Shown in pieces: positions 9,416 to 18,992 of a DNA stretch of 64,000 nt (the stretch's first letter is position 1; each line of letters starts with the position of its first letter). The stretch lies in the NCBI RefSeq assembly GCF_014203095.1, contig NZ_JACHIG010000003.1:248001-312000 (forward strand), written 5' to 3'. The DNA comes from Prosthecobacter vanneervenii (lineage in GTDB: Bacteria > Verrucomicrobiota > Verrucomicrobiia > Verrucomicrobiales > Verrucomicrobiaceae). Under the pieces are notes generated by a model. That model searched no databases. It was not told where the DNA came from and saw only the letters and a program-made list of their open reading frames with translations. The translations under genes and the position numbers were made by a program.

Positions 9416-9438
9416 ATGAAATGCCTGCTATGGGTCGA

Positions 9439-9450
9439 TTTGTTAACAAA
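9439..9450. promoter_or_regulatory. Perfect palindrome upstream of dnaN
   Basis: TTTGTTAACAAA is a 12-base perfect palindrome 23 bases before the dnaN ATG. It could be an operator or just part of an AT-rich promoter. No second copy was noticed in the window, so the regulatory reading is weak. Confidence 0.25.
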
Positions 9451-9685
9451 CCCCGATGAAACGGCAAGGATATTGAGCGGAAAAATCCAGGTGTCTAACT
9501 GCAATCTGCGCTCATTTTCTTTCTTGCCATCCCCGCTGGGCGGCCTCCCTCGGCCACACGGCAGCCCGTAAATAAAAGTTGGCAGCTTCTGGCAGCAAGC
9601 CGCGCTTGTTGCTGCGTTACGACCTGCAAAGCAATTGACGCAATTATCCGCATCGCATTGCTCACCACCAATCTTTGATAAGATT

Positions 9686-9761
9686 TGGTGGAGCATAGCG
9701 GGTTCGAACCGCTGACCTCCTGCATGCCATGCAGGCGCTCTACCAACTGAGCTAATGCCCC
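9686..9761 (-). tRNA. tRNA-Ala (anticodon GGC)
   Basis: The minus strand folds as a 76-base cloverleaf: acceptor GGGGCAT pairing with ATGCTCC (one G-U), D arm AGCTCAGTTGGTAGAGC, anticodon stem CCTGC/GCAGG with a 7-base loop ATGGCAT giving anticodon GGC, and T arm with GGTTCGAACC. A CCA end is encoded at 9686-9688. The base identity and G3-U70 acceptor pair are those of alanine tRNAs. The next 20 bases downstream form a hairpin that includes the CCA end. Confidence 0.95.
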
Positions 9762-9766
9762 GGGTT

Positions 9767-9802
9767 AAAAAAAACCGGCTCCCCTTGGTTTTGGGGAGCC
9801 GG
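9767..9802 (-). terminator. Rho-independent terminator of the Sel1-repeat gene
   Basis: A 10-bp perfect stem CCGGCTCCCC/GGGGAGCCGG with an 8-base loop, followed on the minus strand by eight T residues. It sits 34 bases after the stop of the Sel1 gene and directly before the tRNA-Ala 5' end, so it separates the two transcripts. Confidence 0.9.
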
Positions 9803-9835
9803 AGACTAGCAAAGACCTCTGCTTTGACAAGAGGA

Positions 9836-11551
9836 TTATTTCTTTTTCTTGGCGTCGCCGCTCTTGGTCGCAGCAGGCTCGGAGGCAGGTGCGGCGGCAG
9901 CAGCGCCAGCCTGGGGCTTCGGAAGCTTGTCGTAGATCTTCTTGGCTTCGGTGACTTCTTCAGCCTTCATCTTGCCTTCGAGCTGCTTCAGCACGTTGGT
10001 GGTGATGTCGATGTCAGCCTTGCTGCCGCTCTTCTGAGCCAGATCGTCAGCCTGCTTGGCATAAGCCCAGGCGCGGGGAAGCTCAGGAGTGCCGGGAACG
10101 ACGCCCACGGCATACAGGTTGGCCAGACGCAGCATGGCAAGAGCCACACCCTGCTGGGCGGCATCAGAATAGAGGCCGGCGGCCACAGTGCGGTTCTGGC
10201 GCACGCCTGCACCCTGCTCATAGAGGATGCCGAGAGCGATCTGGGCAGGGGCAAAGCCCATGTCAGCTGCACGCTGGTACCAGCCGGCGGCGGCCACCAC
10301 GTCCTGGGTCACACCAGTGCCGTTGGCATAGAGACCTGCCAGGCGGTTCATGGCCTGCACGATGCCAGCGGTGGAGGCTTTCATCAGGAAGGCAAATGCC
10401 TTGGTCGGATCCTTGTCCACCACAGTGCCGGTTTCATAATACACGCCGACGTTGTAGAAGGCTTCAGCCAGGTTGTTCTGGGCGGCCAGGCGGTAGAGGT
10501 CGAGGGCGCTCTTGGGGTTCGGCTGGACGAGGATGTTGTCCTTGTCGTCACGCTTGCCCTTGGGGTCTTTGATGATGCCGGTTTCGAAGGCGTTGCCGAG
10601 GCGGAAGAGAGCCTGGGCGTCGTTGCCATTGGCAGCCTTGGTATAGTAGTCAAAAGCCTTGACCACGTCCTGCTTCACATCAGCGCCGTCCTGGCCCACG
10701 CCGTTTTCATAGATCTGGCCAAGGATGCGGTTTGCAGCGGCAAGACCCTTTTCAGCAGCTTCGTTGAAGAGCTTGAGCGCGGCTGCCACGTCCTTCTTCA
10801 CCAGCTTCGGGCTTTCCTTGGTGTCAGGATCGCCGTTCAGAAGACGGGTGCCGTAGGTGCTCAGAGCCACTGCGCTGCCCTGCTTGCCTGCTTCGATGAG
10901 GTATTCGAGAGCCTTGGACTGATCAGCGGGCACGCCTTCCACTCCGGCGGCGTACATCTGGGCCAGACCGAGGGTGGCTTCGCCGTCACCGGCTTTGTTG
11001 CCCTTTTCCAGCAGTTCCTTCGCCTTCGCGGGGCTGCGCTCCACCACCACCTGGCCCTTTTCACCTTCGGTCACACCCTGCAGGTGCAGCTGGGCCAGCA
11101 TGCGGCGGGCCACCTTGTTGTCAGCGCCTTCAGCTTCCTTGATCAGCTTGATCGCTTCCTTGACGGCGTCAGGATTCTGCGCGCCAGCCTGCATCAGCAC
11201 CTGGGCCAGCTCGGACTTGGCCAGCACCTGGCCCTTGTCGGCGGCTTTGCGGTAGAGGGCGGCCACTTCATTGATGTTGGCGCCGCTCAGCACTCCCCAG
11301 TGAGCCAGGGCGTAGATGGCGTCCTTGTCTTCCTTCTGGGCCAGTTCGCGGATCTTGGCCACAGCGTCATTGAAGGACTTGTTCACGTCCGTGTTTCCAG
11401 CTCCGGGATTCTGCTGGACCTTCTTCTGCTCGGCTTCGAGAGACGTCAGGATATCAACGAATTCTTTGGATGCTCCGGGCATTTCAGCCGTGTCGATGCC
11501 GGCCACTGCGACCAGTGCCGCAAGTTTCAGTTTAAGTGCTGTGAGTAACAT
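9836..11551 (-). CDS. Exported Sel1-like repeat protein
   Basis: About 571 residues made almost entirely of Sel1/TPR-like repeats of 36-38 residues, visible as a recurrent A-x-x-x-L-G-x-x-Y-x-x-G pattern (for example NRILGQIYENGVG, ALGILYEQGAGV, MNRLAGLYANGTGV), followed by an Ala-rich and Lys-rich tail. Such solenoids bind proteins. I chose the ATG at 11551 because it starts a clear signal-like segment (MLLTALKLKLAALVAVAG); an upstream in-frame ATG at 11644 would bury it. Strong terminator downstream; divergent from dnaB. The partner is unknown. Confidence 0.85.
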   Translation of the reverse strand: MLLTALKLKLAALVAVAGIDTAEMPGASKEFVDILTSLEAEQKKVQQNPGAGNTDVNKSFNDAVAKIRELAQKEDKDAIYALAHWGVLSGANINEVAALYRKAADKGQVLAKSELAQVLMQAGAQNPDAVKEAIKLIKEAEGADNKVARRMLAQLHLQGVTEGEKGQVVVERSPAKAKELLEKGNKAGDGEATLGLAQMYAAGVEGVPADQSKALEYLIEAGKQGSAVALSTYGTRLLNGDPDTKESPKLVKKDVAAALKLFNEAAEKGLAAANRILGQIYENGVGQDGADVKQDVVKAFDYYTKAANGNDAQALFRLGNAFETGIIKDPKGKRDDKDNILVQPNPKSALDLYRLAAQNNLAEAFYNVGVYYETGTVVDKDPTKAFAFLMKASTAGIVQAMNRLAGLYANGTGVTQDVVAAAGWYQRAADMGFAPAQIALGILYEQGAGVRQNRTVAAGLYSDAAQQGVALAMLRLANLYAVGVVPGTPELPRAWAYAKQADDLAQKSGSKADIDITTNVLKQLEGKMKAEEVTEAKKIYDKLPKPQAGAAAAAPASEPAATKSGDAKKKK

Positions 11552-11739
11552 AGTGGTTGTTTGTGATAGGGGCGTTTTGTCCCGGATGATCGGGTGCTTT
11601 TTACTCATCTGAAAAAACCCCGTGCAAATCAAGCACTTGCTCAAAGTTTAATTTCGCCCCTTTCAAAAACTTACACACAAAGTTCAAAGCGTGCGGCGTT
11701 GACGCGATTCTTCCGCCCTGCCATCCTGAGGGCCCTTTC

Positions 11740-13251
11740 ATGGCCGAAAACCCCACTTCCCCCGCAACCGCAGCCGCTCCGTCAAAAGACGGAGCAGCCT
11801 CTGCACCTGGCCGCGACAAATTTAAAAAGCGCAACGAAATCCCCACCGCCGAGGAGCTTCTGGCTTCTTTTAACCGCGCTCTTCCTTTCAGTGATGAAGC
11901 GGAAAAAGGCGTGCTTTCCTGCCTGCTGCAGGATCCCATGGAGCGCCTCAGCGACTGCCGCGTCAACCTGCCCTCTCTGGCCTTCTACCACGACGCCAAC
12001 CGCACCATCTACGAGAAGCTGCTGGAGTTTTATGACCGGAATCTCCCCGTCGATCCGGTCACCCTCACCCACGCCCTGCGGGAGCAAAACCTGCTCGATA
12101 AAGTAGGTGGCGCTGCAGCCATTTCAGAGCTCTTCGCCTTCGTCCCCATCCCCTCCCACTTCCCCTACTACAAGCAGATTGTACTGGAGAAGCACATCCT
12201 GCGGGAGCTCATCCACGCCAGCTCGCTGAACATCCACCATGCCTACGAGCATGGAAAAGAGCAGATGGATGAAAACATCGACACGCTCATCGACCACGCA
12301 GAGCAGCGCATCCTCGCCGTGCGCGAGTCTGTCGGCGCAAAAGAAGGCATCAAATCCCTCTCCGCCCACGTCATGGATGCCATCGACAGCATCCAGTACA
12401 TGCTGGAGCACCCCGGCCAGCTGCGCGGTCTCTCCACCGGCTACAGCAAGCTCGATGTCATGACCTCCGGCCTGCAGGGCGGTGAAATGTTCGTCATCGC
12501 CGCCCGTCCTTCGATGGGTAAGACCTCCTTCGCCATGAACATCGTCGAGCACATCGCCGTGGAGTGCAATACTCCCTGCGTCGTGTTCAGCCTGGAAATG
12601 AGCGCCACCATGCTGGTTCGCCGTCTTCTCGTCTCCCGTGCACGCCTTAGCATGCAGGACCTCTCCCGCGGCCTGCTCTCCCGCGCCCAGCAGGACGCGC
12701 TGGCCAAGGCCACACGCGATCTGCAGAAGGCGCAGATCTTCATCGATGAGACCCCCGGCCTGGACATCATGGAAATGCGCGCCAAGGCCCGCCGGCTCAA
12801 AAAGCAGTACGGCATCAAGATGGTCATGATCGACTATCTCCAGCTCGTCACCTCCAAGAGCCGCCGCGCCAAGGACAACCGTCAGATCGAAATCGCGGAA
12901 ATCTCCGCCGGCATCAAGGGTCTCGCCAAAGAGCTGAACATCCCCATCATCGTTCTGGCCCAGCTCAACCGTGCGGTGGAGTCCCGTAAAGGCCAGCGCC
13001 CCGTCCTCTCCGACCTCCGTGAGTCCGGCTCCATCGAGCAGGACGCCGACATGGTGGGCCTCCTCACCCGCTCGGACTACGCCGGCGGTAAAATGGAGGT
13101 CGAAGACCCCGAGGCCGAGGAAAAGAAAAAAGGCGAGGCCATGCTCATCCTGGCCAAAAACCGAAACGGCCCCACAGACGACGTGCTCCTTCGATTCATC
13201 GACCACGCCATGCGCTTCGTCGAACGAACCGAGGAGCCAGAGTCGCCCTGA
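11740..13251 (+). CDS. dnaB: Replicative DNA helicase
   Basis: 503 residues. An N-terminal primase-interacting domain (about 45-150, beginning LPFSDEAEKGVLSCLL) is followed by a linker and the RecA-like helicase domain with Walker A ARPSMGKTSFA, FSLEMS, MIDYLQLV (Walker B) and the QLNRAVE and KNRNGPTDDV motifs near the C-terminus. The hexamer unwinds DNA ahead of the fork. An Ala/Pro-rich N-terminal leader of about 35 residues precedes the core. No intein is seen. It ends 3 bases before the convergent mscL stop. Confidence 0.96.
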   Translation: MAENPTSPATAAAPSKDGAASAPGRDKFKKRNEIPTAEELLASFNRALPFSDEAEKGVLSCLLQDPMERLSDCRVNLPSLAFYHDANRTIYEKLLEFYDRNLPVDPVTLTHALREQNLLDKVGGAAAISELFAFVPIPSHFPYYKQIVLEKHILRELIHASSLNIHHAYEHGKEQMDENIDTLIDHAEQRILAVRESVGAKEGIKSLSAHVMDAIDSIQYMLEHPGQLRGLSTGYSKLDVMTSGLQGGEMFVIAARPSMGKTSFAMNIVEHIAVECNTPCVVFSLEMSATMLVRRLLVSRARLSMQDLSRGLLSRAQQDALAKATRDLQKAQIFIDETPGLDIMEMRAKARRLKKQYGIKMVMIDYLQLVTSKSRRAKDNRQIEIAEISAGIKGLAKELNIPIIVLAQLNRAVESRKGQRPVLSDLRESGSIEQDADMVGLLTRSDYAGGKMEVEDPEAEEKKKGEAMLILAKNRNGPTDDVLLRFIDHAMRFVERTEEPESP

Positions 13252-13254
13252 TGC

Positions 13255-13662
13255 TTACTTTTTGAGCAGATCGCGGATTTCGCGCAGCAGCAGCACATCT
13301 TCGGCAGGAGCAGGCGGCGGAGCCACGGCTTCTTCCGTTTTCAGCCTGGCCAGCAGCGCATTCACAGGTTTGACGATGACGAAGAAGATGACCGCAGCAG
13401 TGATCAGGAAGCCGATGACCGCATTGATTACCATGCCGATGTCCAGCATGTTGGCCAGCTTCTCGCCTTTCTCGTTCGTGAACTCACCGATCTTGATGCC
13501 CAGGGATACATTCGGATTGCCGCCAACTGCTTTGAGCAGAGGCTCGATGATGCCTTTGGTAAAAGCGGACACAATGCTGCTGAAGGCGGCGCCGATGATG
13601 ACACCGGTGGAAAGATCGACAACGTTGCCTTTAAGGATGAATGCTTTGAATTCTTTGAGCAT
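13255..13662 (-). CDS. mscL: Large-conductance mechanosensitive channel
   Basis: 135 residues from the ATG at 13662, which gives the family's usual N-terminus MLKEFKAFILKGNVVDLS; longer in-frame starts would add an unrelated leader. TM1 (VVDLSTGVIIGAAFSSIV) and TM2 (MVINAVIGFLITAAVIFFVIVK) are both present, with the periplasmic loop between, and the C-terminal bundle LLLREIRDLL. It forms a pentameric safety valve in the inner membrane that opens on osmotic downshock. Stop lies 3 bases from the dnaB stop (convergent). Confidence 0.95.
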   Translation of the reverse strand: MLKEFKAFILKGNVVDLSTGVIIGAAFSSIVSAFTKGIIEPLLKAVGGNPNVSLGIKIGEFTNEKGEKLANMLDIGMVINAVIGFLITAAVIFFVIVKPVNALLARLKTEEAVAPPPAPAEDVLLLREIRDLLKK

Positions 13663-13761
13663 GGCTGCGTGGTGGTGATGGATTTTGAACGTGGCCGGTT
13701 GTTGGAACCAGCCACGTTGTAACTCCATCAGCACGCTTCAGGCCAGCCTAAAATCAAGCGT

Positions 13762-15618
13762 TCACACCTCCTGGGCGATCCGCCAGCTTTCGGCATCCAT
13801 GTTTTCACTGAGATGTCTATAACTGCTGGAAATACGCTCGCGCGCCATCCTGCCAAAGAAGCGCACCAGCCGGACCAGCTTGTCGATCTCATCATCGGGC
13901 ATGCTGGAGTCGTTCACACGGCTCTGGGCATGGGCCAGTGTGCAGCCCCAGACAAAGAGTTCGGCGCCGATGTCCACAAAGTGTCCCAGCACCACCTGGC
14001 GTTTCTCCAGCTTGGGTCCGTTTAGCGCCATGGCCAGGAACAGGCGGCGCGCCAGCCTGCGGCTCTGCCGGGCTATCGCATCCAGCTCAAACTGCAGAGA
14101 CGGATGCAGCAGCTCTTTCACATCCCCTGCCCCAAACGGCAGCCACTTCAGCGGATACCACGTGGCATAAAAACGTGCCGCACGCAGGGCGGCTTTTGCG
14201 CGCACCTTCCACGGCAGGGTGCTGTTTACCGCATCAGCCCCAAGACGCAGATGGGGCTCCAATGCCTCACGGGCAATGAAAAGCCGCATGATCTCGCTGC
14301 TGCCCTCAAAGATCGTGTTGATGCGCGAATCGCGGAAAAGGCGCTCCACAGGCTCAGGCGTTTCACCGCGCGCCTTCAGGGAGGCCGCCGTTTCAAAGCC
14401 ACGCCCGCCGCGCATCTGCATCGTGTCGTCCATGATGCGCCAGGACTTCTCGCTGCCCCAGAGCTTGCCGATCGCAGCTTCAAGCCGCACGTCAGCATGC
14501 TTGTCGCGGTCCACCAGCGCCGAGACATAGCGCACGACGCTTTCCATCGCGAAGGTGTCTGCGGCCATGCGGCTGAGCTTGTCAGCCACGGCGGCATGGC
14601 GGCCGATCGGCTGGCCCCACTGCTCACGCGAGCGGGCCCAGCGTTTGCTGATGTCCAGGCAGCGCTGCGCCAGTCCGGTGCAGGCGGCAGGCAGGGTGAT
14701 ACGGCCCGTGTTCAGAGTGGTCAGCGCTACCTTCAGGCCGCGTCCCACACCACCCAGCACATTGGCTGCAGGAACGCGCACGTTGTCGAAATGAATGACA
14801 CCATTGTACAGCGCCTTCAGGCCCATGAAACGACAGCGGTGCATGATCTCAACACCCGGCCAGCTGGTCTCGACGATGAAGGCGGTGGTCGCATGCGGCT
14901 TTTCCGCCGTCGGCGTCTTGGCCATCACTACGATCAGCCCGGCCTTGGTGCCGTTTGTGCACCAGAGCTTCTCGCCGTTCAGGATATAATGCTCTCCATC
15001 TTCATCCAGCCGGGCCTCGGTCTTCATGCGCGCGGGGTCGGAACCCACGTCGTTTTCCGTCAGCGCAAAGGCGCTGATCTCACCACCGGCGCAGCGTGGC
15101 AGGTATTTCGCCTTTTGCTCTTCCGTGCCAAACAGGATGAGCGGCTGCGGCGCACCGATGGACTGGTGCGCAGAGAGCAGCGCAGCCAGGTTTCCACAGC
15201 GGCTGCCCAGCAGCATGGCGGCGCGTGAGTAGTTCGTCTGCGAGAGCCCCAGCCCGCCGTAGCGTGTGGGAATCTTGATGCCAAAAGCGCCGATCTTTGC
15301 CAGCTCGTTCAGCAGTTCTTCCGGGACTTCGCCGGTGGCGTCGATTTCGTCAGGATCGGCATATTTGTCCAGAACGGCTTCCAGCCGGTGCAGGAAAGCG
15401 TCTCCTTGATCATGATCTTCCATGCTCTGCTGCGGGAAGGGCAGCATCTGCTTGAAGTCCGGCTCGCCAAAGAAGATCCCCGCGGCGATTCCGGTGTTGC
15501 GGCGTTCATCTCGTGCGGCTTCCGCCATTTCGAGTGCGGCTCGCTGCCCCGCATTCATGCGTGAGGTGTCGATGAGAGTCCTGGCTTCGGGTTTGTTGTC
15601 TTCCAGAGTCGTTTTCAT
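13762..15618 (-). CDS. Acyl-CoA dehydrogenase, long VLCAD-like form
   Basis: About 618 residues, longer than the 380-residue short forms and similar to very-long-chain types with a C-terminal extension. Core motifs: ALTENDVGSDP and WCTNGTKAG (FAD and substrate site), MQMRGGRGFE, and INTIFEGSSEIMR, whose FEG Glu is the usual catalytic base. It catalyses the first oxidation of beta-oxidation. The ATG at 15618 is preferred: it has TGGAGA at a suitable distance, whereas the longer start is a TTG. Last gene of the lipid operon, 26 bases after the hydratase/dehydrogenase. Confidence 0.9.
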   Translation of the reverse strand: MKTTLEDNKPEARTLIDTSRMNAGQRAALEMAEAARDERRNTGIAAGIFFGEPDFKQMLPFPQQSMEDHDQGDAFLHRLEAVLDKYADPDEIDATGEVPEELLNELAKIGAFGIKIPTRYGGLGLSQTNYSRAAMLLGSRCGNLAALLSAHQSIGAPQPLILFGTEEQKAKYLPRCAGGEISAFALTENDVGSDPARMKTEARLDEDGEHYILNGEKLWCTNGTKAGLIVVMAKTPTAEKPHATTAFIVETSWPGVEIMHRCRFMGLKALYNGVIHFDNVRVPAANVLGGVGRGLKVALTTLNTGRITLPAACTGLAQRCLDISKRWARSREQWGQPIGRHAAVADKLSRMAADTFAMESVVRYVSALVDRDKHADVRLEAAIGKLWGSEKSWRIMDDTMQMRGGRGFETAASLKARGETPEPVERLFRDSRINTIFEGSSEIMRLFIAREALEPHLRLGADAVNSTLPWKVRAKAALRAARFYATWYPLKWLPFGAGDVKELLHPSLQFELDAIARQSRRLARRLFLAMALNGPKLEKRQVVLGHFVDIGAELFVWGCTLAHAQSRVNDSSMPDDEIDKLVRLVRFFGRMARERISSSYRHLSENMDAESWRIAQEV

Positions 15619-15644
15619 GGCTTTAGTTCTCCAGTTGAGGTTGA

Positions 15645-17681
15645 TCAATAATCAATGATGCCCGTATCCCGGGCGAAAGTGACGGGGCCGCCGCGGAAGG
15701 GCGGGTAGCCAGTGCCCAGCACCATGGCCAGATCGATGTCGTCAGCACTGCGGGCGATGCCCTCCTTCAGGCAGCGCATCGCCTCCTGGCTGATCAGCAG
15801 CGCCAGCTTGGTCTGGATGCTTTCATGCTTCGGCAGGTCCGCGTGCCTTGCAGGCGTGATTTCCTTGCCGTTCTCATACTTGTAGAAGCCTTCACCACTT
15901 TTCCTGCCGAGGTGTCCGGCGCTGACCATTTTGTCGAGCGCATCGCTGTTCGGAAAACGGTCAGGGAAGGCCGTCGCGAGCGTCCTCGCTACATGCGCCG
16001 CCACATCGAGACCAATTTCGTCCAGCAGACGCATCGGCCCCATCGGCATGCCAAATTCCAGCATCGCGTCGTCGATGTCCTTCACCGGCACACCGTTCTG
16101 ATGCAGCCTCACGGCCTCCATCAGGTAGGGCACCAAAATGCGGTTCACCAAGAAGCCAGGGCTGTCTTTCACGACCACCGGCGTCTTGCCGATCTTCTGC
16201 ACAAAGCTGACCGCCGTGGCCAGCACGTCTGCGGAAGTTTCCGGCAGTGTGATGATTTCCACCAGCGGCATGCGATGCACCGGATTGAAGAAGTGCAGGC
16301 CGATCACACGCTCCGGATGCGGCACGCTGCGCGCCAGTTCCGCAATCGACAGCGCGCTGGTGTTTGTGGCCAAAATCGTGTCAACAGGGACACGCATTGC
16401 CAGATCGGCAAAGATCTTCTTCTTCAGCTCCATGTTTTCCGTGGCCGCCTCGATGATGAGGTGATGCCTGCAAAGCGGCACCTTGACGTGCGTGGCGCTG
16501 ATGCGGTCCAGCGTGTCACGACCTTGCACCTGAGTCACCAGCCTGCGGCGCGTGGCGTCTGAAACGAGGCCATGAATCCGTTCCAGTCCACGCGCGAGGC
16601 TGTCGTTGGAGACGTCCGTCATGAGAACACGGACGCCACGCGAAGCGAGTGTGTGCGCGATGCCGGAACCCATCACTCCCGCACCGATGACGGTGGCATC
16701 GAGAATGGGCAGCACCGTCCCGTCAGAAACAGGACGTTTGCCGGCTTCTTCGCGCTTGAAGAAAAGATCGATCAACCGTGCGGCATCAGGGCTCCTGAGC
16801 AGCTCATCCACGGCATTTCGCTCCAGCAGCAGACCGTTTTCGATCTCACCACGCACGGCATGGCAGACGACCTCGACGGCCTTGGTCACCGAGGGGTAAA
16901 GACCACGGGTCTTCTGGAGCACCTTGCGCCTTGCCATTCGGCCAATGACCGGCGCCAAGAAGTTTTCAAAATGGAACCTGCTGGCCGGGCGCTTGCCGCG
17001 CACCAGACGACGTGCCAGCACCTCCATTCGCTCCATGGGCACCACATGGCTGACAAGGCCGGCTTTTTTGGCAGCCCCAGCATTCAGCAGCTTGCCGGTG
17101 GTGATGAGGTCCAGCGCCTTGCGCAGCCCGACAAGGCGCGAGAGCCTCGTAGATCCACCCCATGCAGGCAGGATGCCGAGCTGTGTTTCTGGCAGACCGA
17201 TCTTGGTGCTGTCGTGATCGCTGGCGATGCGCCAGTCGCAGCAGAGGGTGACTTCAAAGCCGCCGCCCATGCAGGCCCCGTGGATCGCGGCTACCTTCGG
17301 AATCTTCAGCCGGGCCAGCCGGTCAAACACGGCCTGCCCGAGCCAGATGAGGTCATTCACCCGCGCATGCGGCAGGCTGCGGATGGCCTTGATGTCTGCA
17401 CCGGCGATGAAGATGCGCTCCTTGGCGCTGCGGAGCACCAGCGCTTTGGCGCGCGTGTCGTGCTCGATGTTTTCCAGAACGTGATTAAATTCTCTCAGCG
17501 TCTCCTCGTTCCACACGTTGGCGGAAGATTTGGGAGAATCGAAGGTGATCCAGGCGATGCCGTCATGATCCACTTCCAGCCGGAAATGCTTCGGTGTTAC
17601 GGGGTGGCCGTGGATGATGTCCTCCAGCACATGGGGGGGATCGTGGATGACTGCGGGGCGGTTGAGAAGGAGAGTTTTCAT
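15645..17681 (-). CDS. Enoyl-CoA hydratase/3-hydroxyacyl-CoA dehydrogenase fusion (FadB/FadJ type)
   Basis: 678 residues. The N-terminal crotonase domain has AGADIKAI, GACMGGGFEVTLCCDWR and LPETQLGILPAWGG, which form the oxyanion hole and carry the catalytic Glu. The NAD-binding domain starts near residue 330 with VIGAGVMGSGIAHTLASRG, then GLHFFNPVHRMPLVE (catalytic His) and KDSPGFLVNRIL, and a C-terminal repeat ending in GTGYPPFRGGP. It performs steps two and three of beta-oxidation. The thiolase partner lies directly upstream, as in fadBA and fadIJ operons. Confidence 0.93.
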   Translation of the reverse strand: MKTLLLNRPAVIHDPPHVLEDIIHGHPVTPKHFRLEVDHDGIAWITFDSPKSSANVWNEETLREFNHVLENIEHDTRAKALVLRSAKERIFIAGADIKAIRSLPHARVNDLIWLGQAVFDRLARLKIPKVAAIHGACMGGGFEVTLCCDWRIASDHDSTKIGLPETQLGILPAWGGSTRLSRLVGLRKALDLITTGKLLNAGAAKKAGLVSHVVPMERMEVLARRLVRGKRPASRFHFENFLAPVIGRMARRKVLQKTRGLYPSVTKAVEVVCHAVRGEIENGLLLERNAVDELLRSPDAARLIDLFFKREEAGKRPVSDGTVLPILDATVIGAGVMGSGIAHTLASRGVRVLMTDVSNDSLARGLERIHGLVSDATRRRLVTQVQGRDTLDRISATHVKVPLCRHHLIIEAATENMELKKKIFADLAMRVPVDTILATNTSALSIAELARSVPHPERVIGLHFFNPVHRMPLVEIITLPETSADVLATAVSFVQKIGKTPVVVKDSPGFLVNRILVPYLMEAVRLHQNGVPVKDIDDAMLEFGMPMGPMRLLDEIGLDVAAHVARTLATAFPDRFPNSDALDKMVSAGHLGRKSGEGFYKYENGKEITPARHADLPKHESIQTKLALLISQEAMRCLKEGIARSADDIDLAMVLGTGYPPFRGGPVTFARDTGIIDY

Positions 17682-17716
17682 GGCTCTTGGTTGGATGAGA
17701 TTTCACTGACATAAAT

Positions 17717-18988
17717 TCACAAGGCTTCGAGGCAGGCGGCCATGCCCTGGCCACCGCCCACGCACAGGCTTACGACGGCACGTTTGGCATCATTGGCATG
17801 CAGCTGGTTGAGGGCGGTCTGCACGAGGCGCGCACCCGTGGCCCCGACCGGATGCCCCAGGGCGATGGCACCGCCGCAGGCATTGATCTTCGCTGGGTCA
17901 ACCTCGCCGAGCGGAGCCTCCAGCCCGGCACGACGGGCGCAGACTGGATCTGCCATGCATTTCATGACAGCCAGCACCTGGGCGGCAAAGGCTTCGTTGA
18001 TTTCAAAGACATCTGCGTCATCCAGCTTCCATCCGCTGCGATGCAGTGCCACATCCAGCGCCCGCACCGGGCCCAGCCCCATGCGCGCAGGATCACAGCC
18101 GGTGGCGGCATAGCTGACGAGACGGCCCAGCGGTTTCCAGTTGTGTGCAGCGGCGGCCTCCTCAGTCGCCACCAGCAGAGCCACGGCGCCGTCAGTGATC
18201 TGGCTGGAATTCCCCGCCGTGACGCTGCCGGTCACGGTGTCGAAGAGTGGTTTCAGTTTGGCCAGCTTTTCCAGGCTGGAGTCTGAGCGGATGCCGTTGT
18301 CAGCCTCCACCACATGCTTGCCCAGCACCGGTGCGATCTCCTGGCTCAGCAGATGATTGGCACGAGTGGCGCAGAGATGACTGCGCATGGCAAAGGCGTC
18401 CTGCATCTCGCGCGAGATGGCAAACTCACGCGCCAGCACCTCGGCGGTCTGGCCCATGTTCAGGCTGGAAACCGGATCTGTCAGGCCCACCTTCAGCCCG
18501 ATGACGGGCGCAAAGTCCGCCGGGCGGAAATGCAGCGCAGCTTTGGCACGTCCGGTGAAATCCCGCGCACGATTGAGCGCGGTGAACTTTTCCACGGCAG
18601 GACGGGAAAAATAGAAGGGCATGTTGCTCATGCTCTCCGTGCCACCCACCACAAAGACCTCGCCCTGACCCGCGCACATCTTGGCATGTGCCAGAGTGAT
18701 GGCCTCCAGGCCGGAGGCGCAGTTGCGATGCACCGTCATGGCCGGCTTTGCCTCAGGAAGCCCTGCGCGCAGCGCGATCACGCGGGCGATGTTCATGGCC
18801 TCGGGCGGCTGGCCGACGCAGCCGATGATGGTTTCATCCACCAGCATGGGGTCGATGCCGGTGCGGGTGAGCAAGGATGAGACGGCGTGACGGCCGAGCT
18901 CGACCGCATCGAGATGCGCGAGATCCGTGCCGGTGCGGGAGAAGGGCGTGCGCACGGCGTCCACAATGACAAGAGAGGGAGTTTTCAT
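17717..18988 (-). CDS. Acetyl-CoA acyltransferase (thiolase, FadA/FadI type)
   Basis: 423 residues. The acylated Cys is Cys90 in HRNCASGLEAI, the His site is in NEAFAAQVLAVM, and the C-terminal proton-donor Cys is in SLCVGGGQGMA; GHPVGATGARLV is also present. It cleaves 3-ketoacyl-CoA and partners with the fusion enzyme encoded 35 bases downstream. Its start follows the adenylating-enzyme stop by 4 bases, so the operon is tight here. Confidence 0.93.
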   Translation of the reverse strand: MKTPSLVIVDAVRTPFSRTGTDLAHLDAVELGRHAVSSLLTRTGIDPMLVDETIIGCVGQPPEAMNIARVIALRAGLPEAKPAMTVHRNCASGLEAITLAHAKMCAGQGEVFVVGGTESMSNMPFYFSRPAVEKFTALNRARDFTGRAKAALHFRPADFAPVIGLKVGLTDPVSSLNMGQTAEVLAREFAISREMQDAFAMRSHLCATRANHLLSQEIAPVLGKHVVEADNGIRSDSSLEKLAKLKPLFDTVTGSVTAGNSSQITDGAVALLVATEEAAAAHNWKPLGRLVSYAATGCDPARMGLGPVRALDVALHRSGWKLDDADVFEINEAFAAQVLAVMKCMADPVCARRAGLEAPLGEVDPAKINACGGAIALGHPVGATGARLVQTALNQLHANDAKRAVVSLCVGGGQGMAACLEAL

Positions 18989-18992
18989 GGCG

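Noticed and set aside
9661..9690. A hairpin overlapping the 3' end of tRNA-Ala as an intrinsic terminator.
   Set aside because: It includes the CCA end and is not followed by a U-tract, so a processing role or chance is as likely.
8318..13251. A replication origin suggested by dnaN and dnaB in proximity.
   Set aside because: No dnaA gene, no cluster of DnaA boxes and no AT-rich unwinding region was seen; dnaB and dnaN can lie away from the origin.
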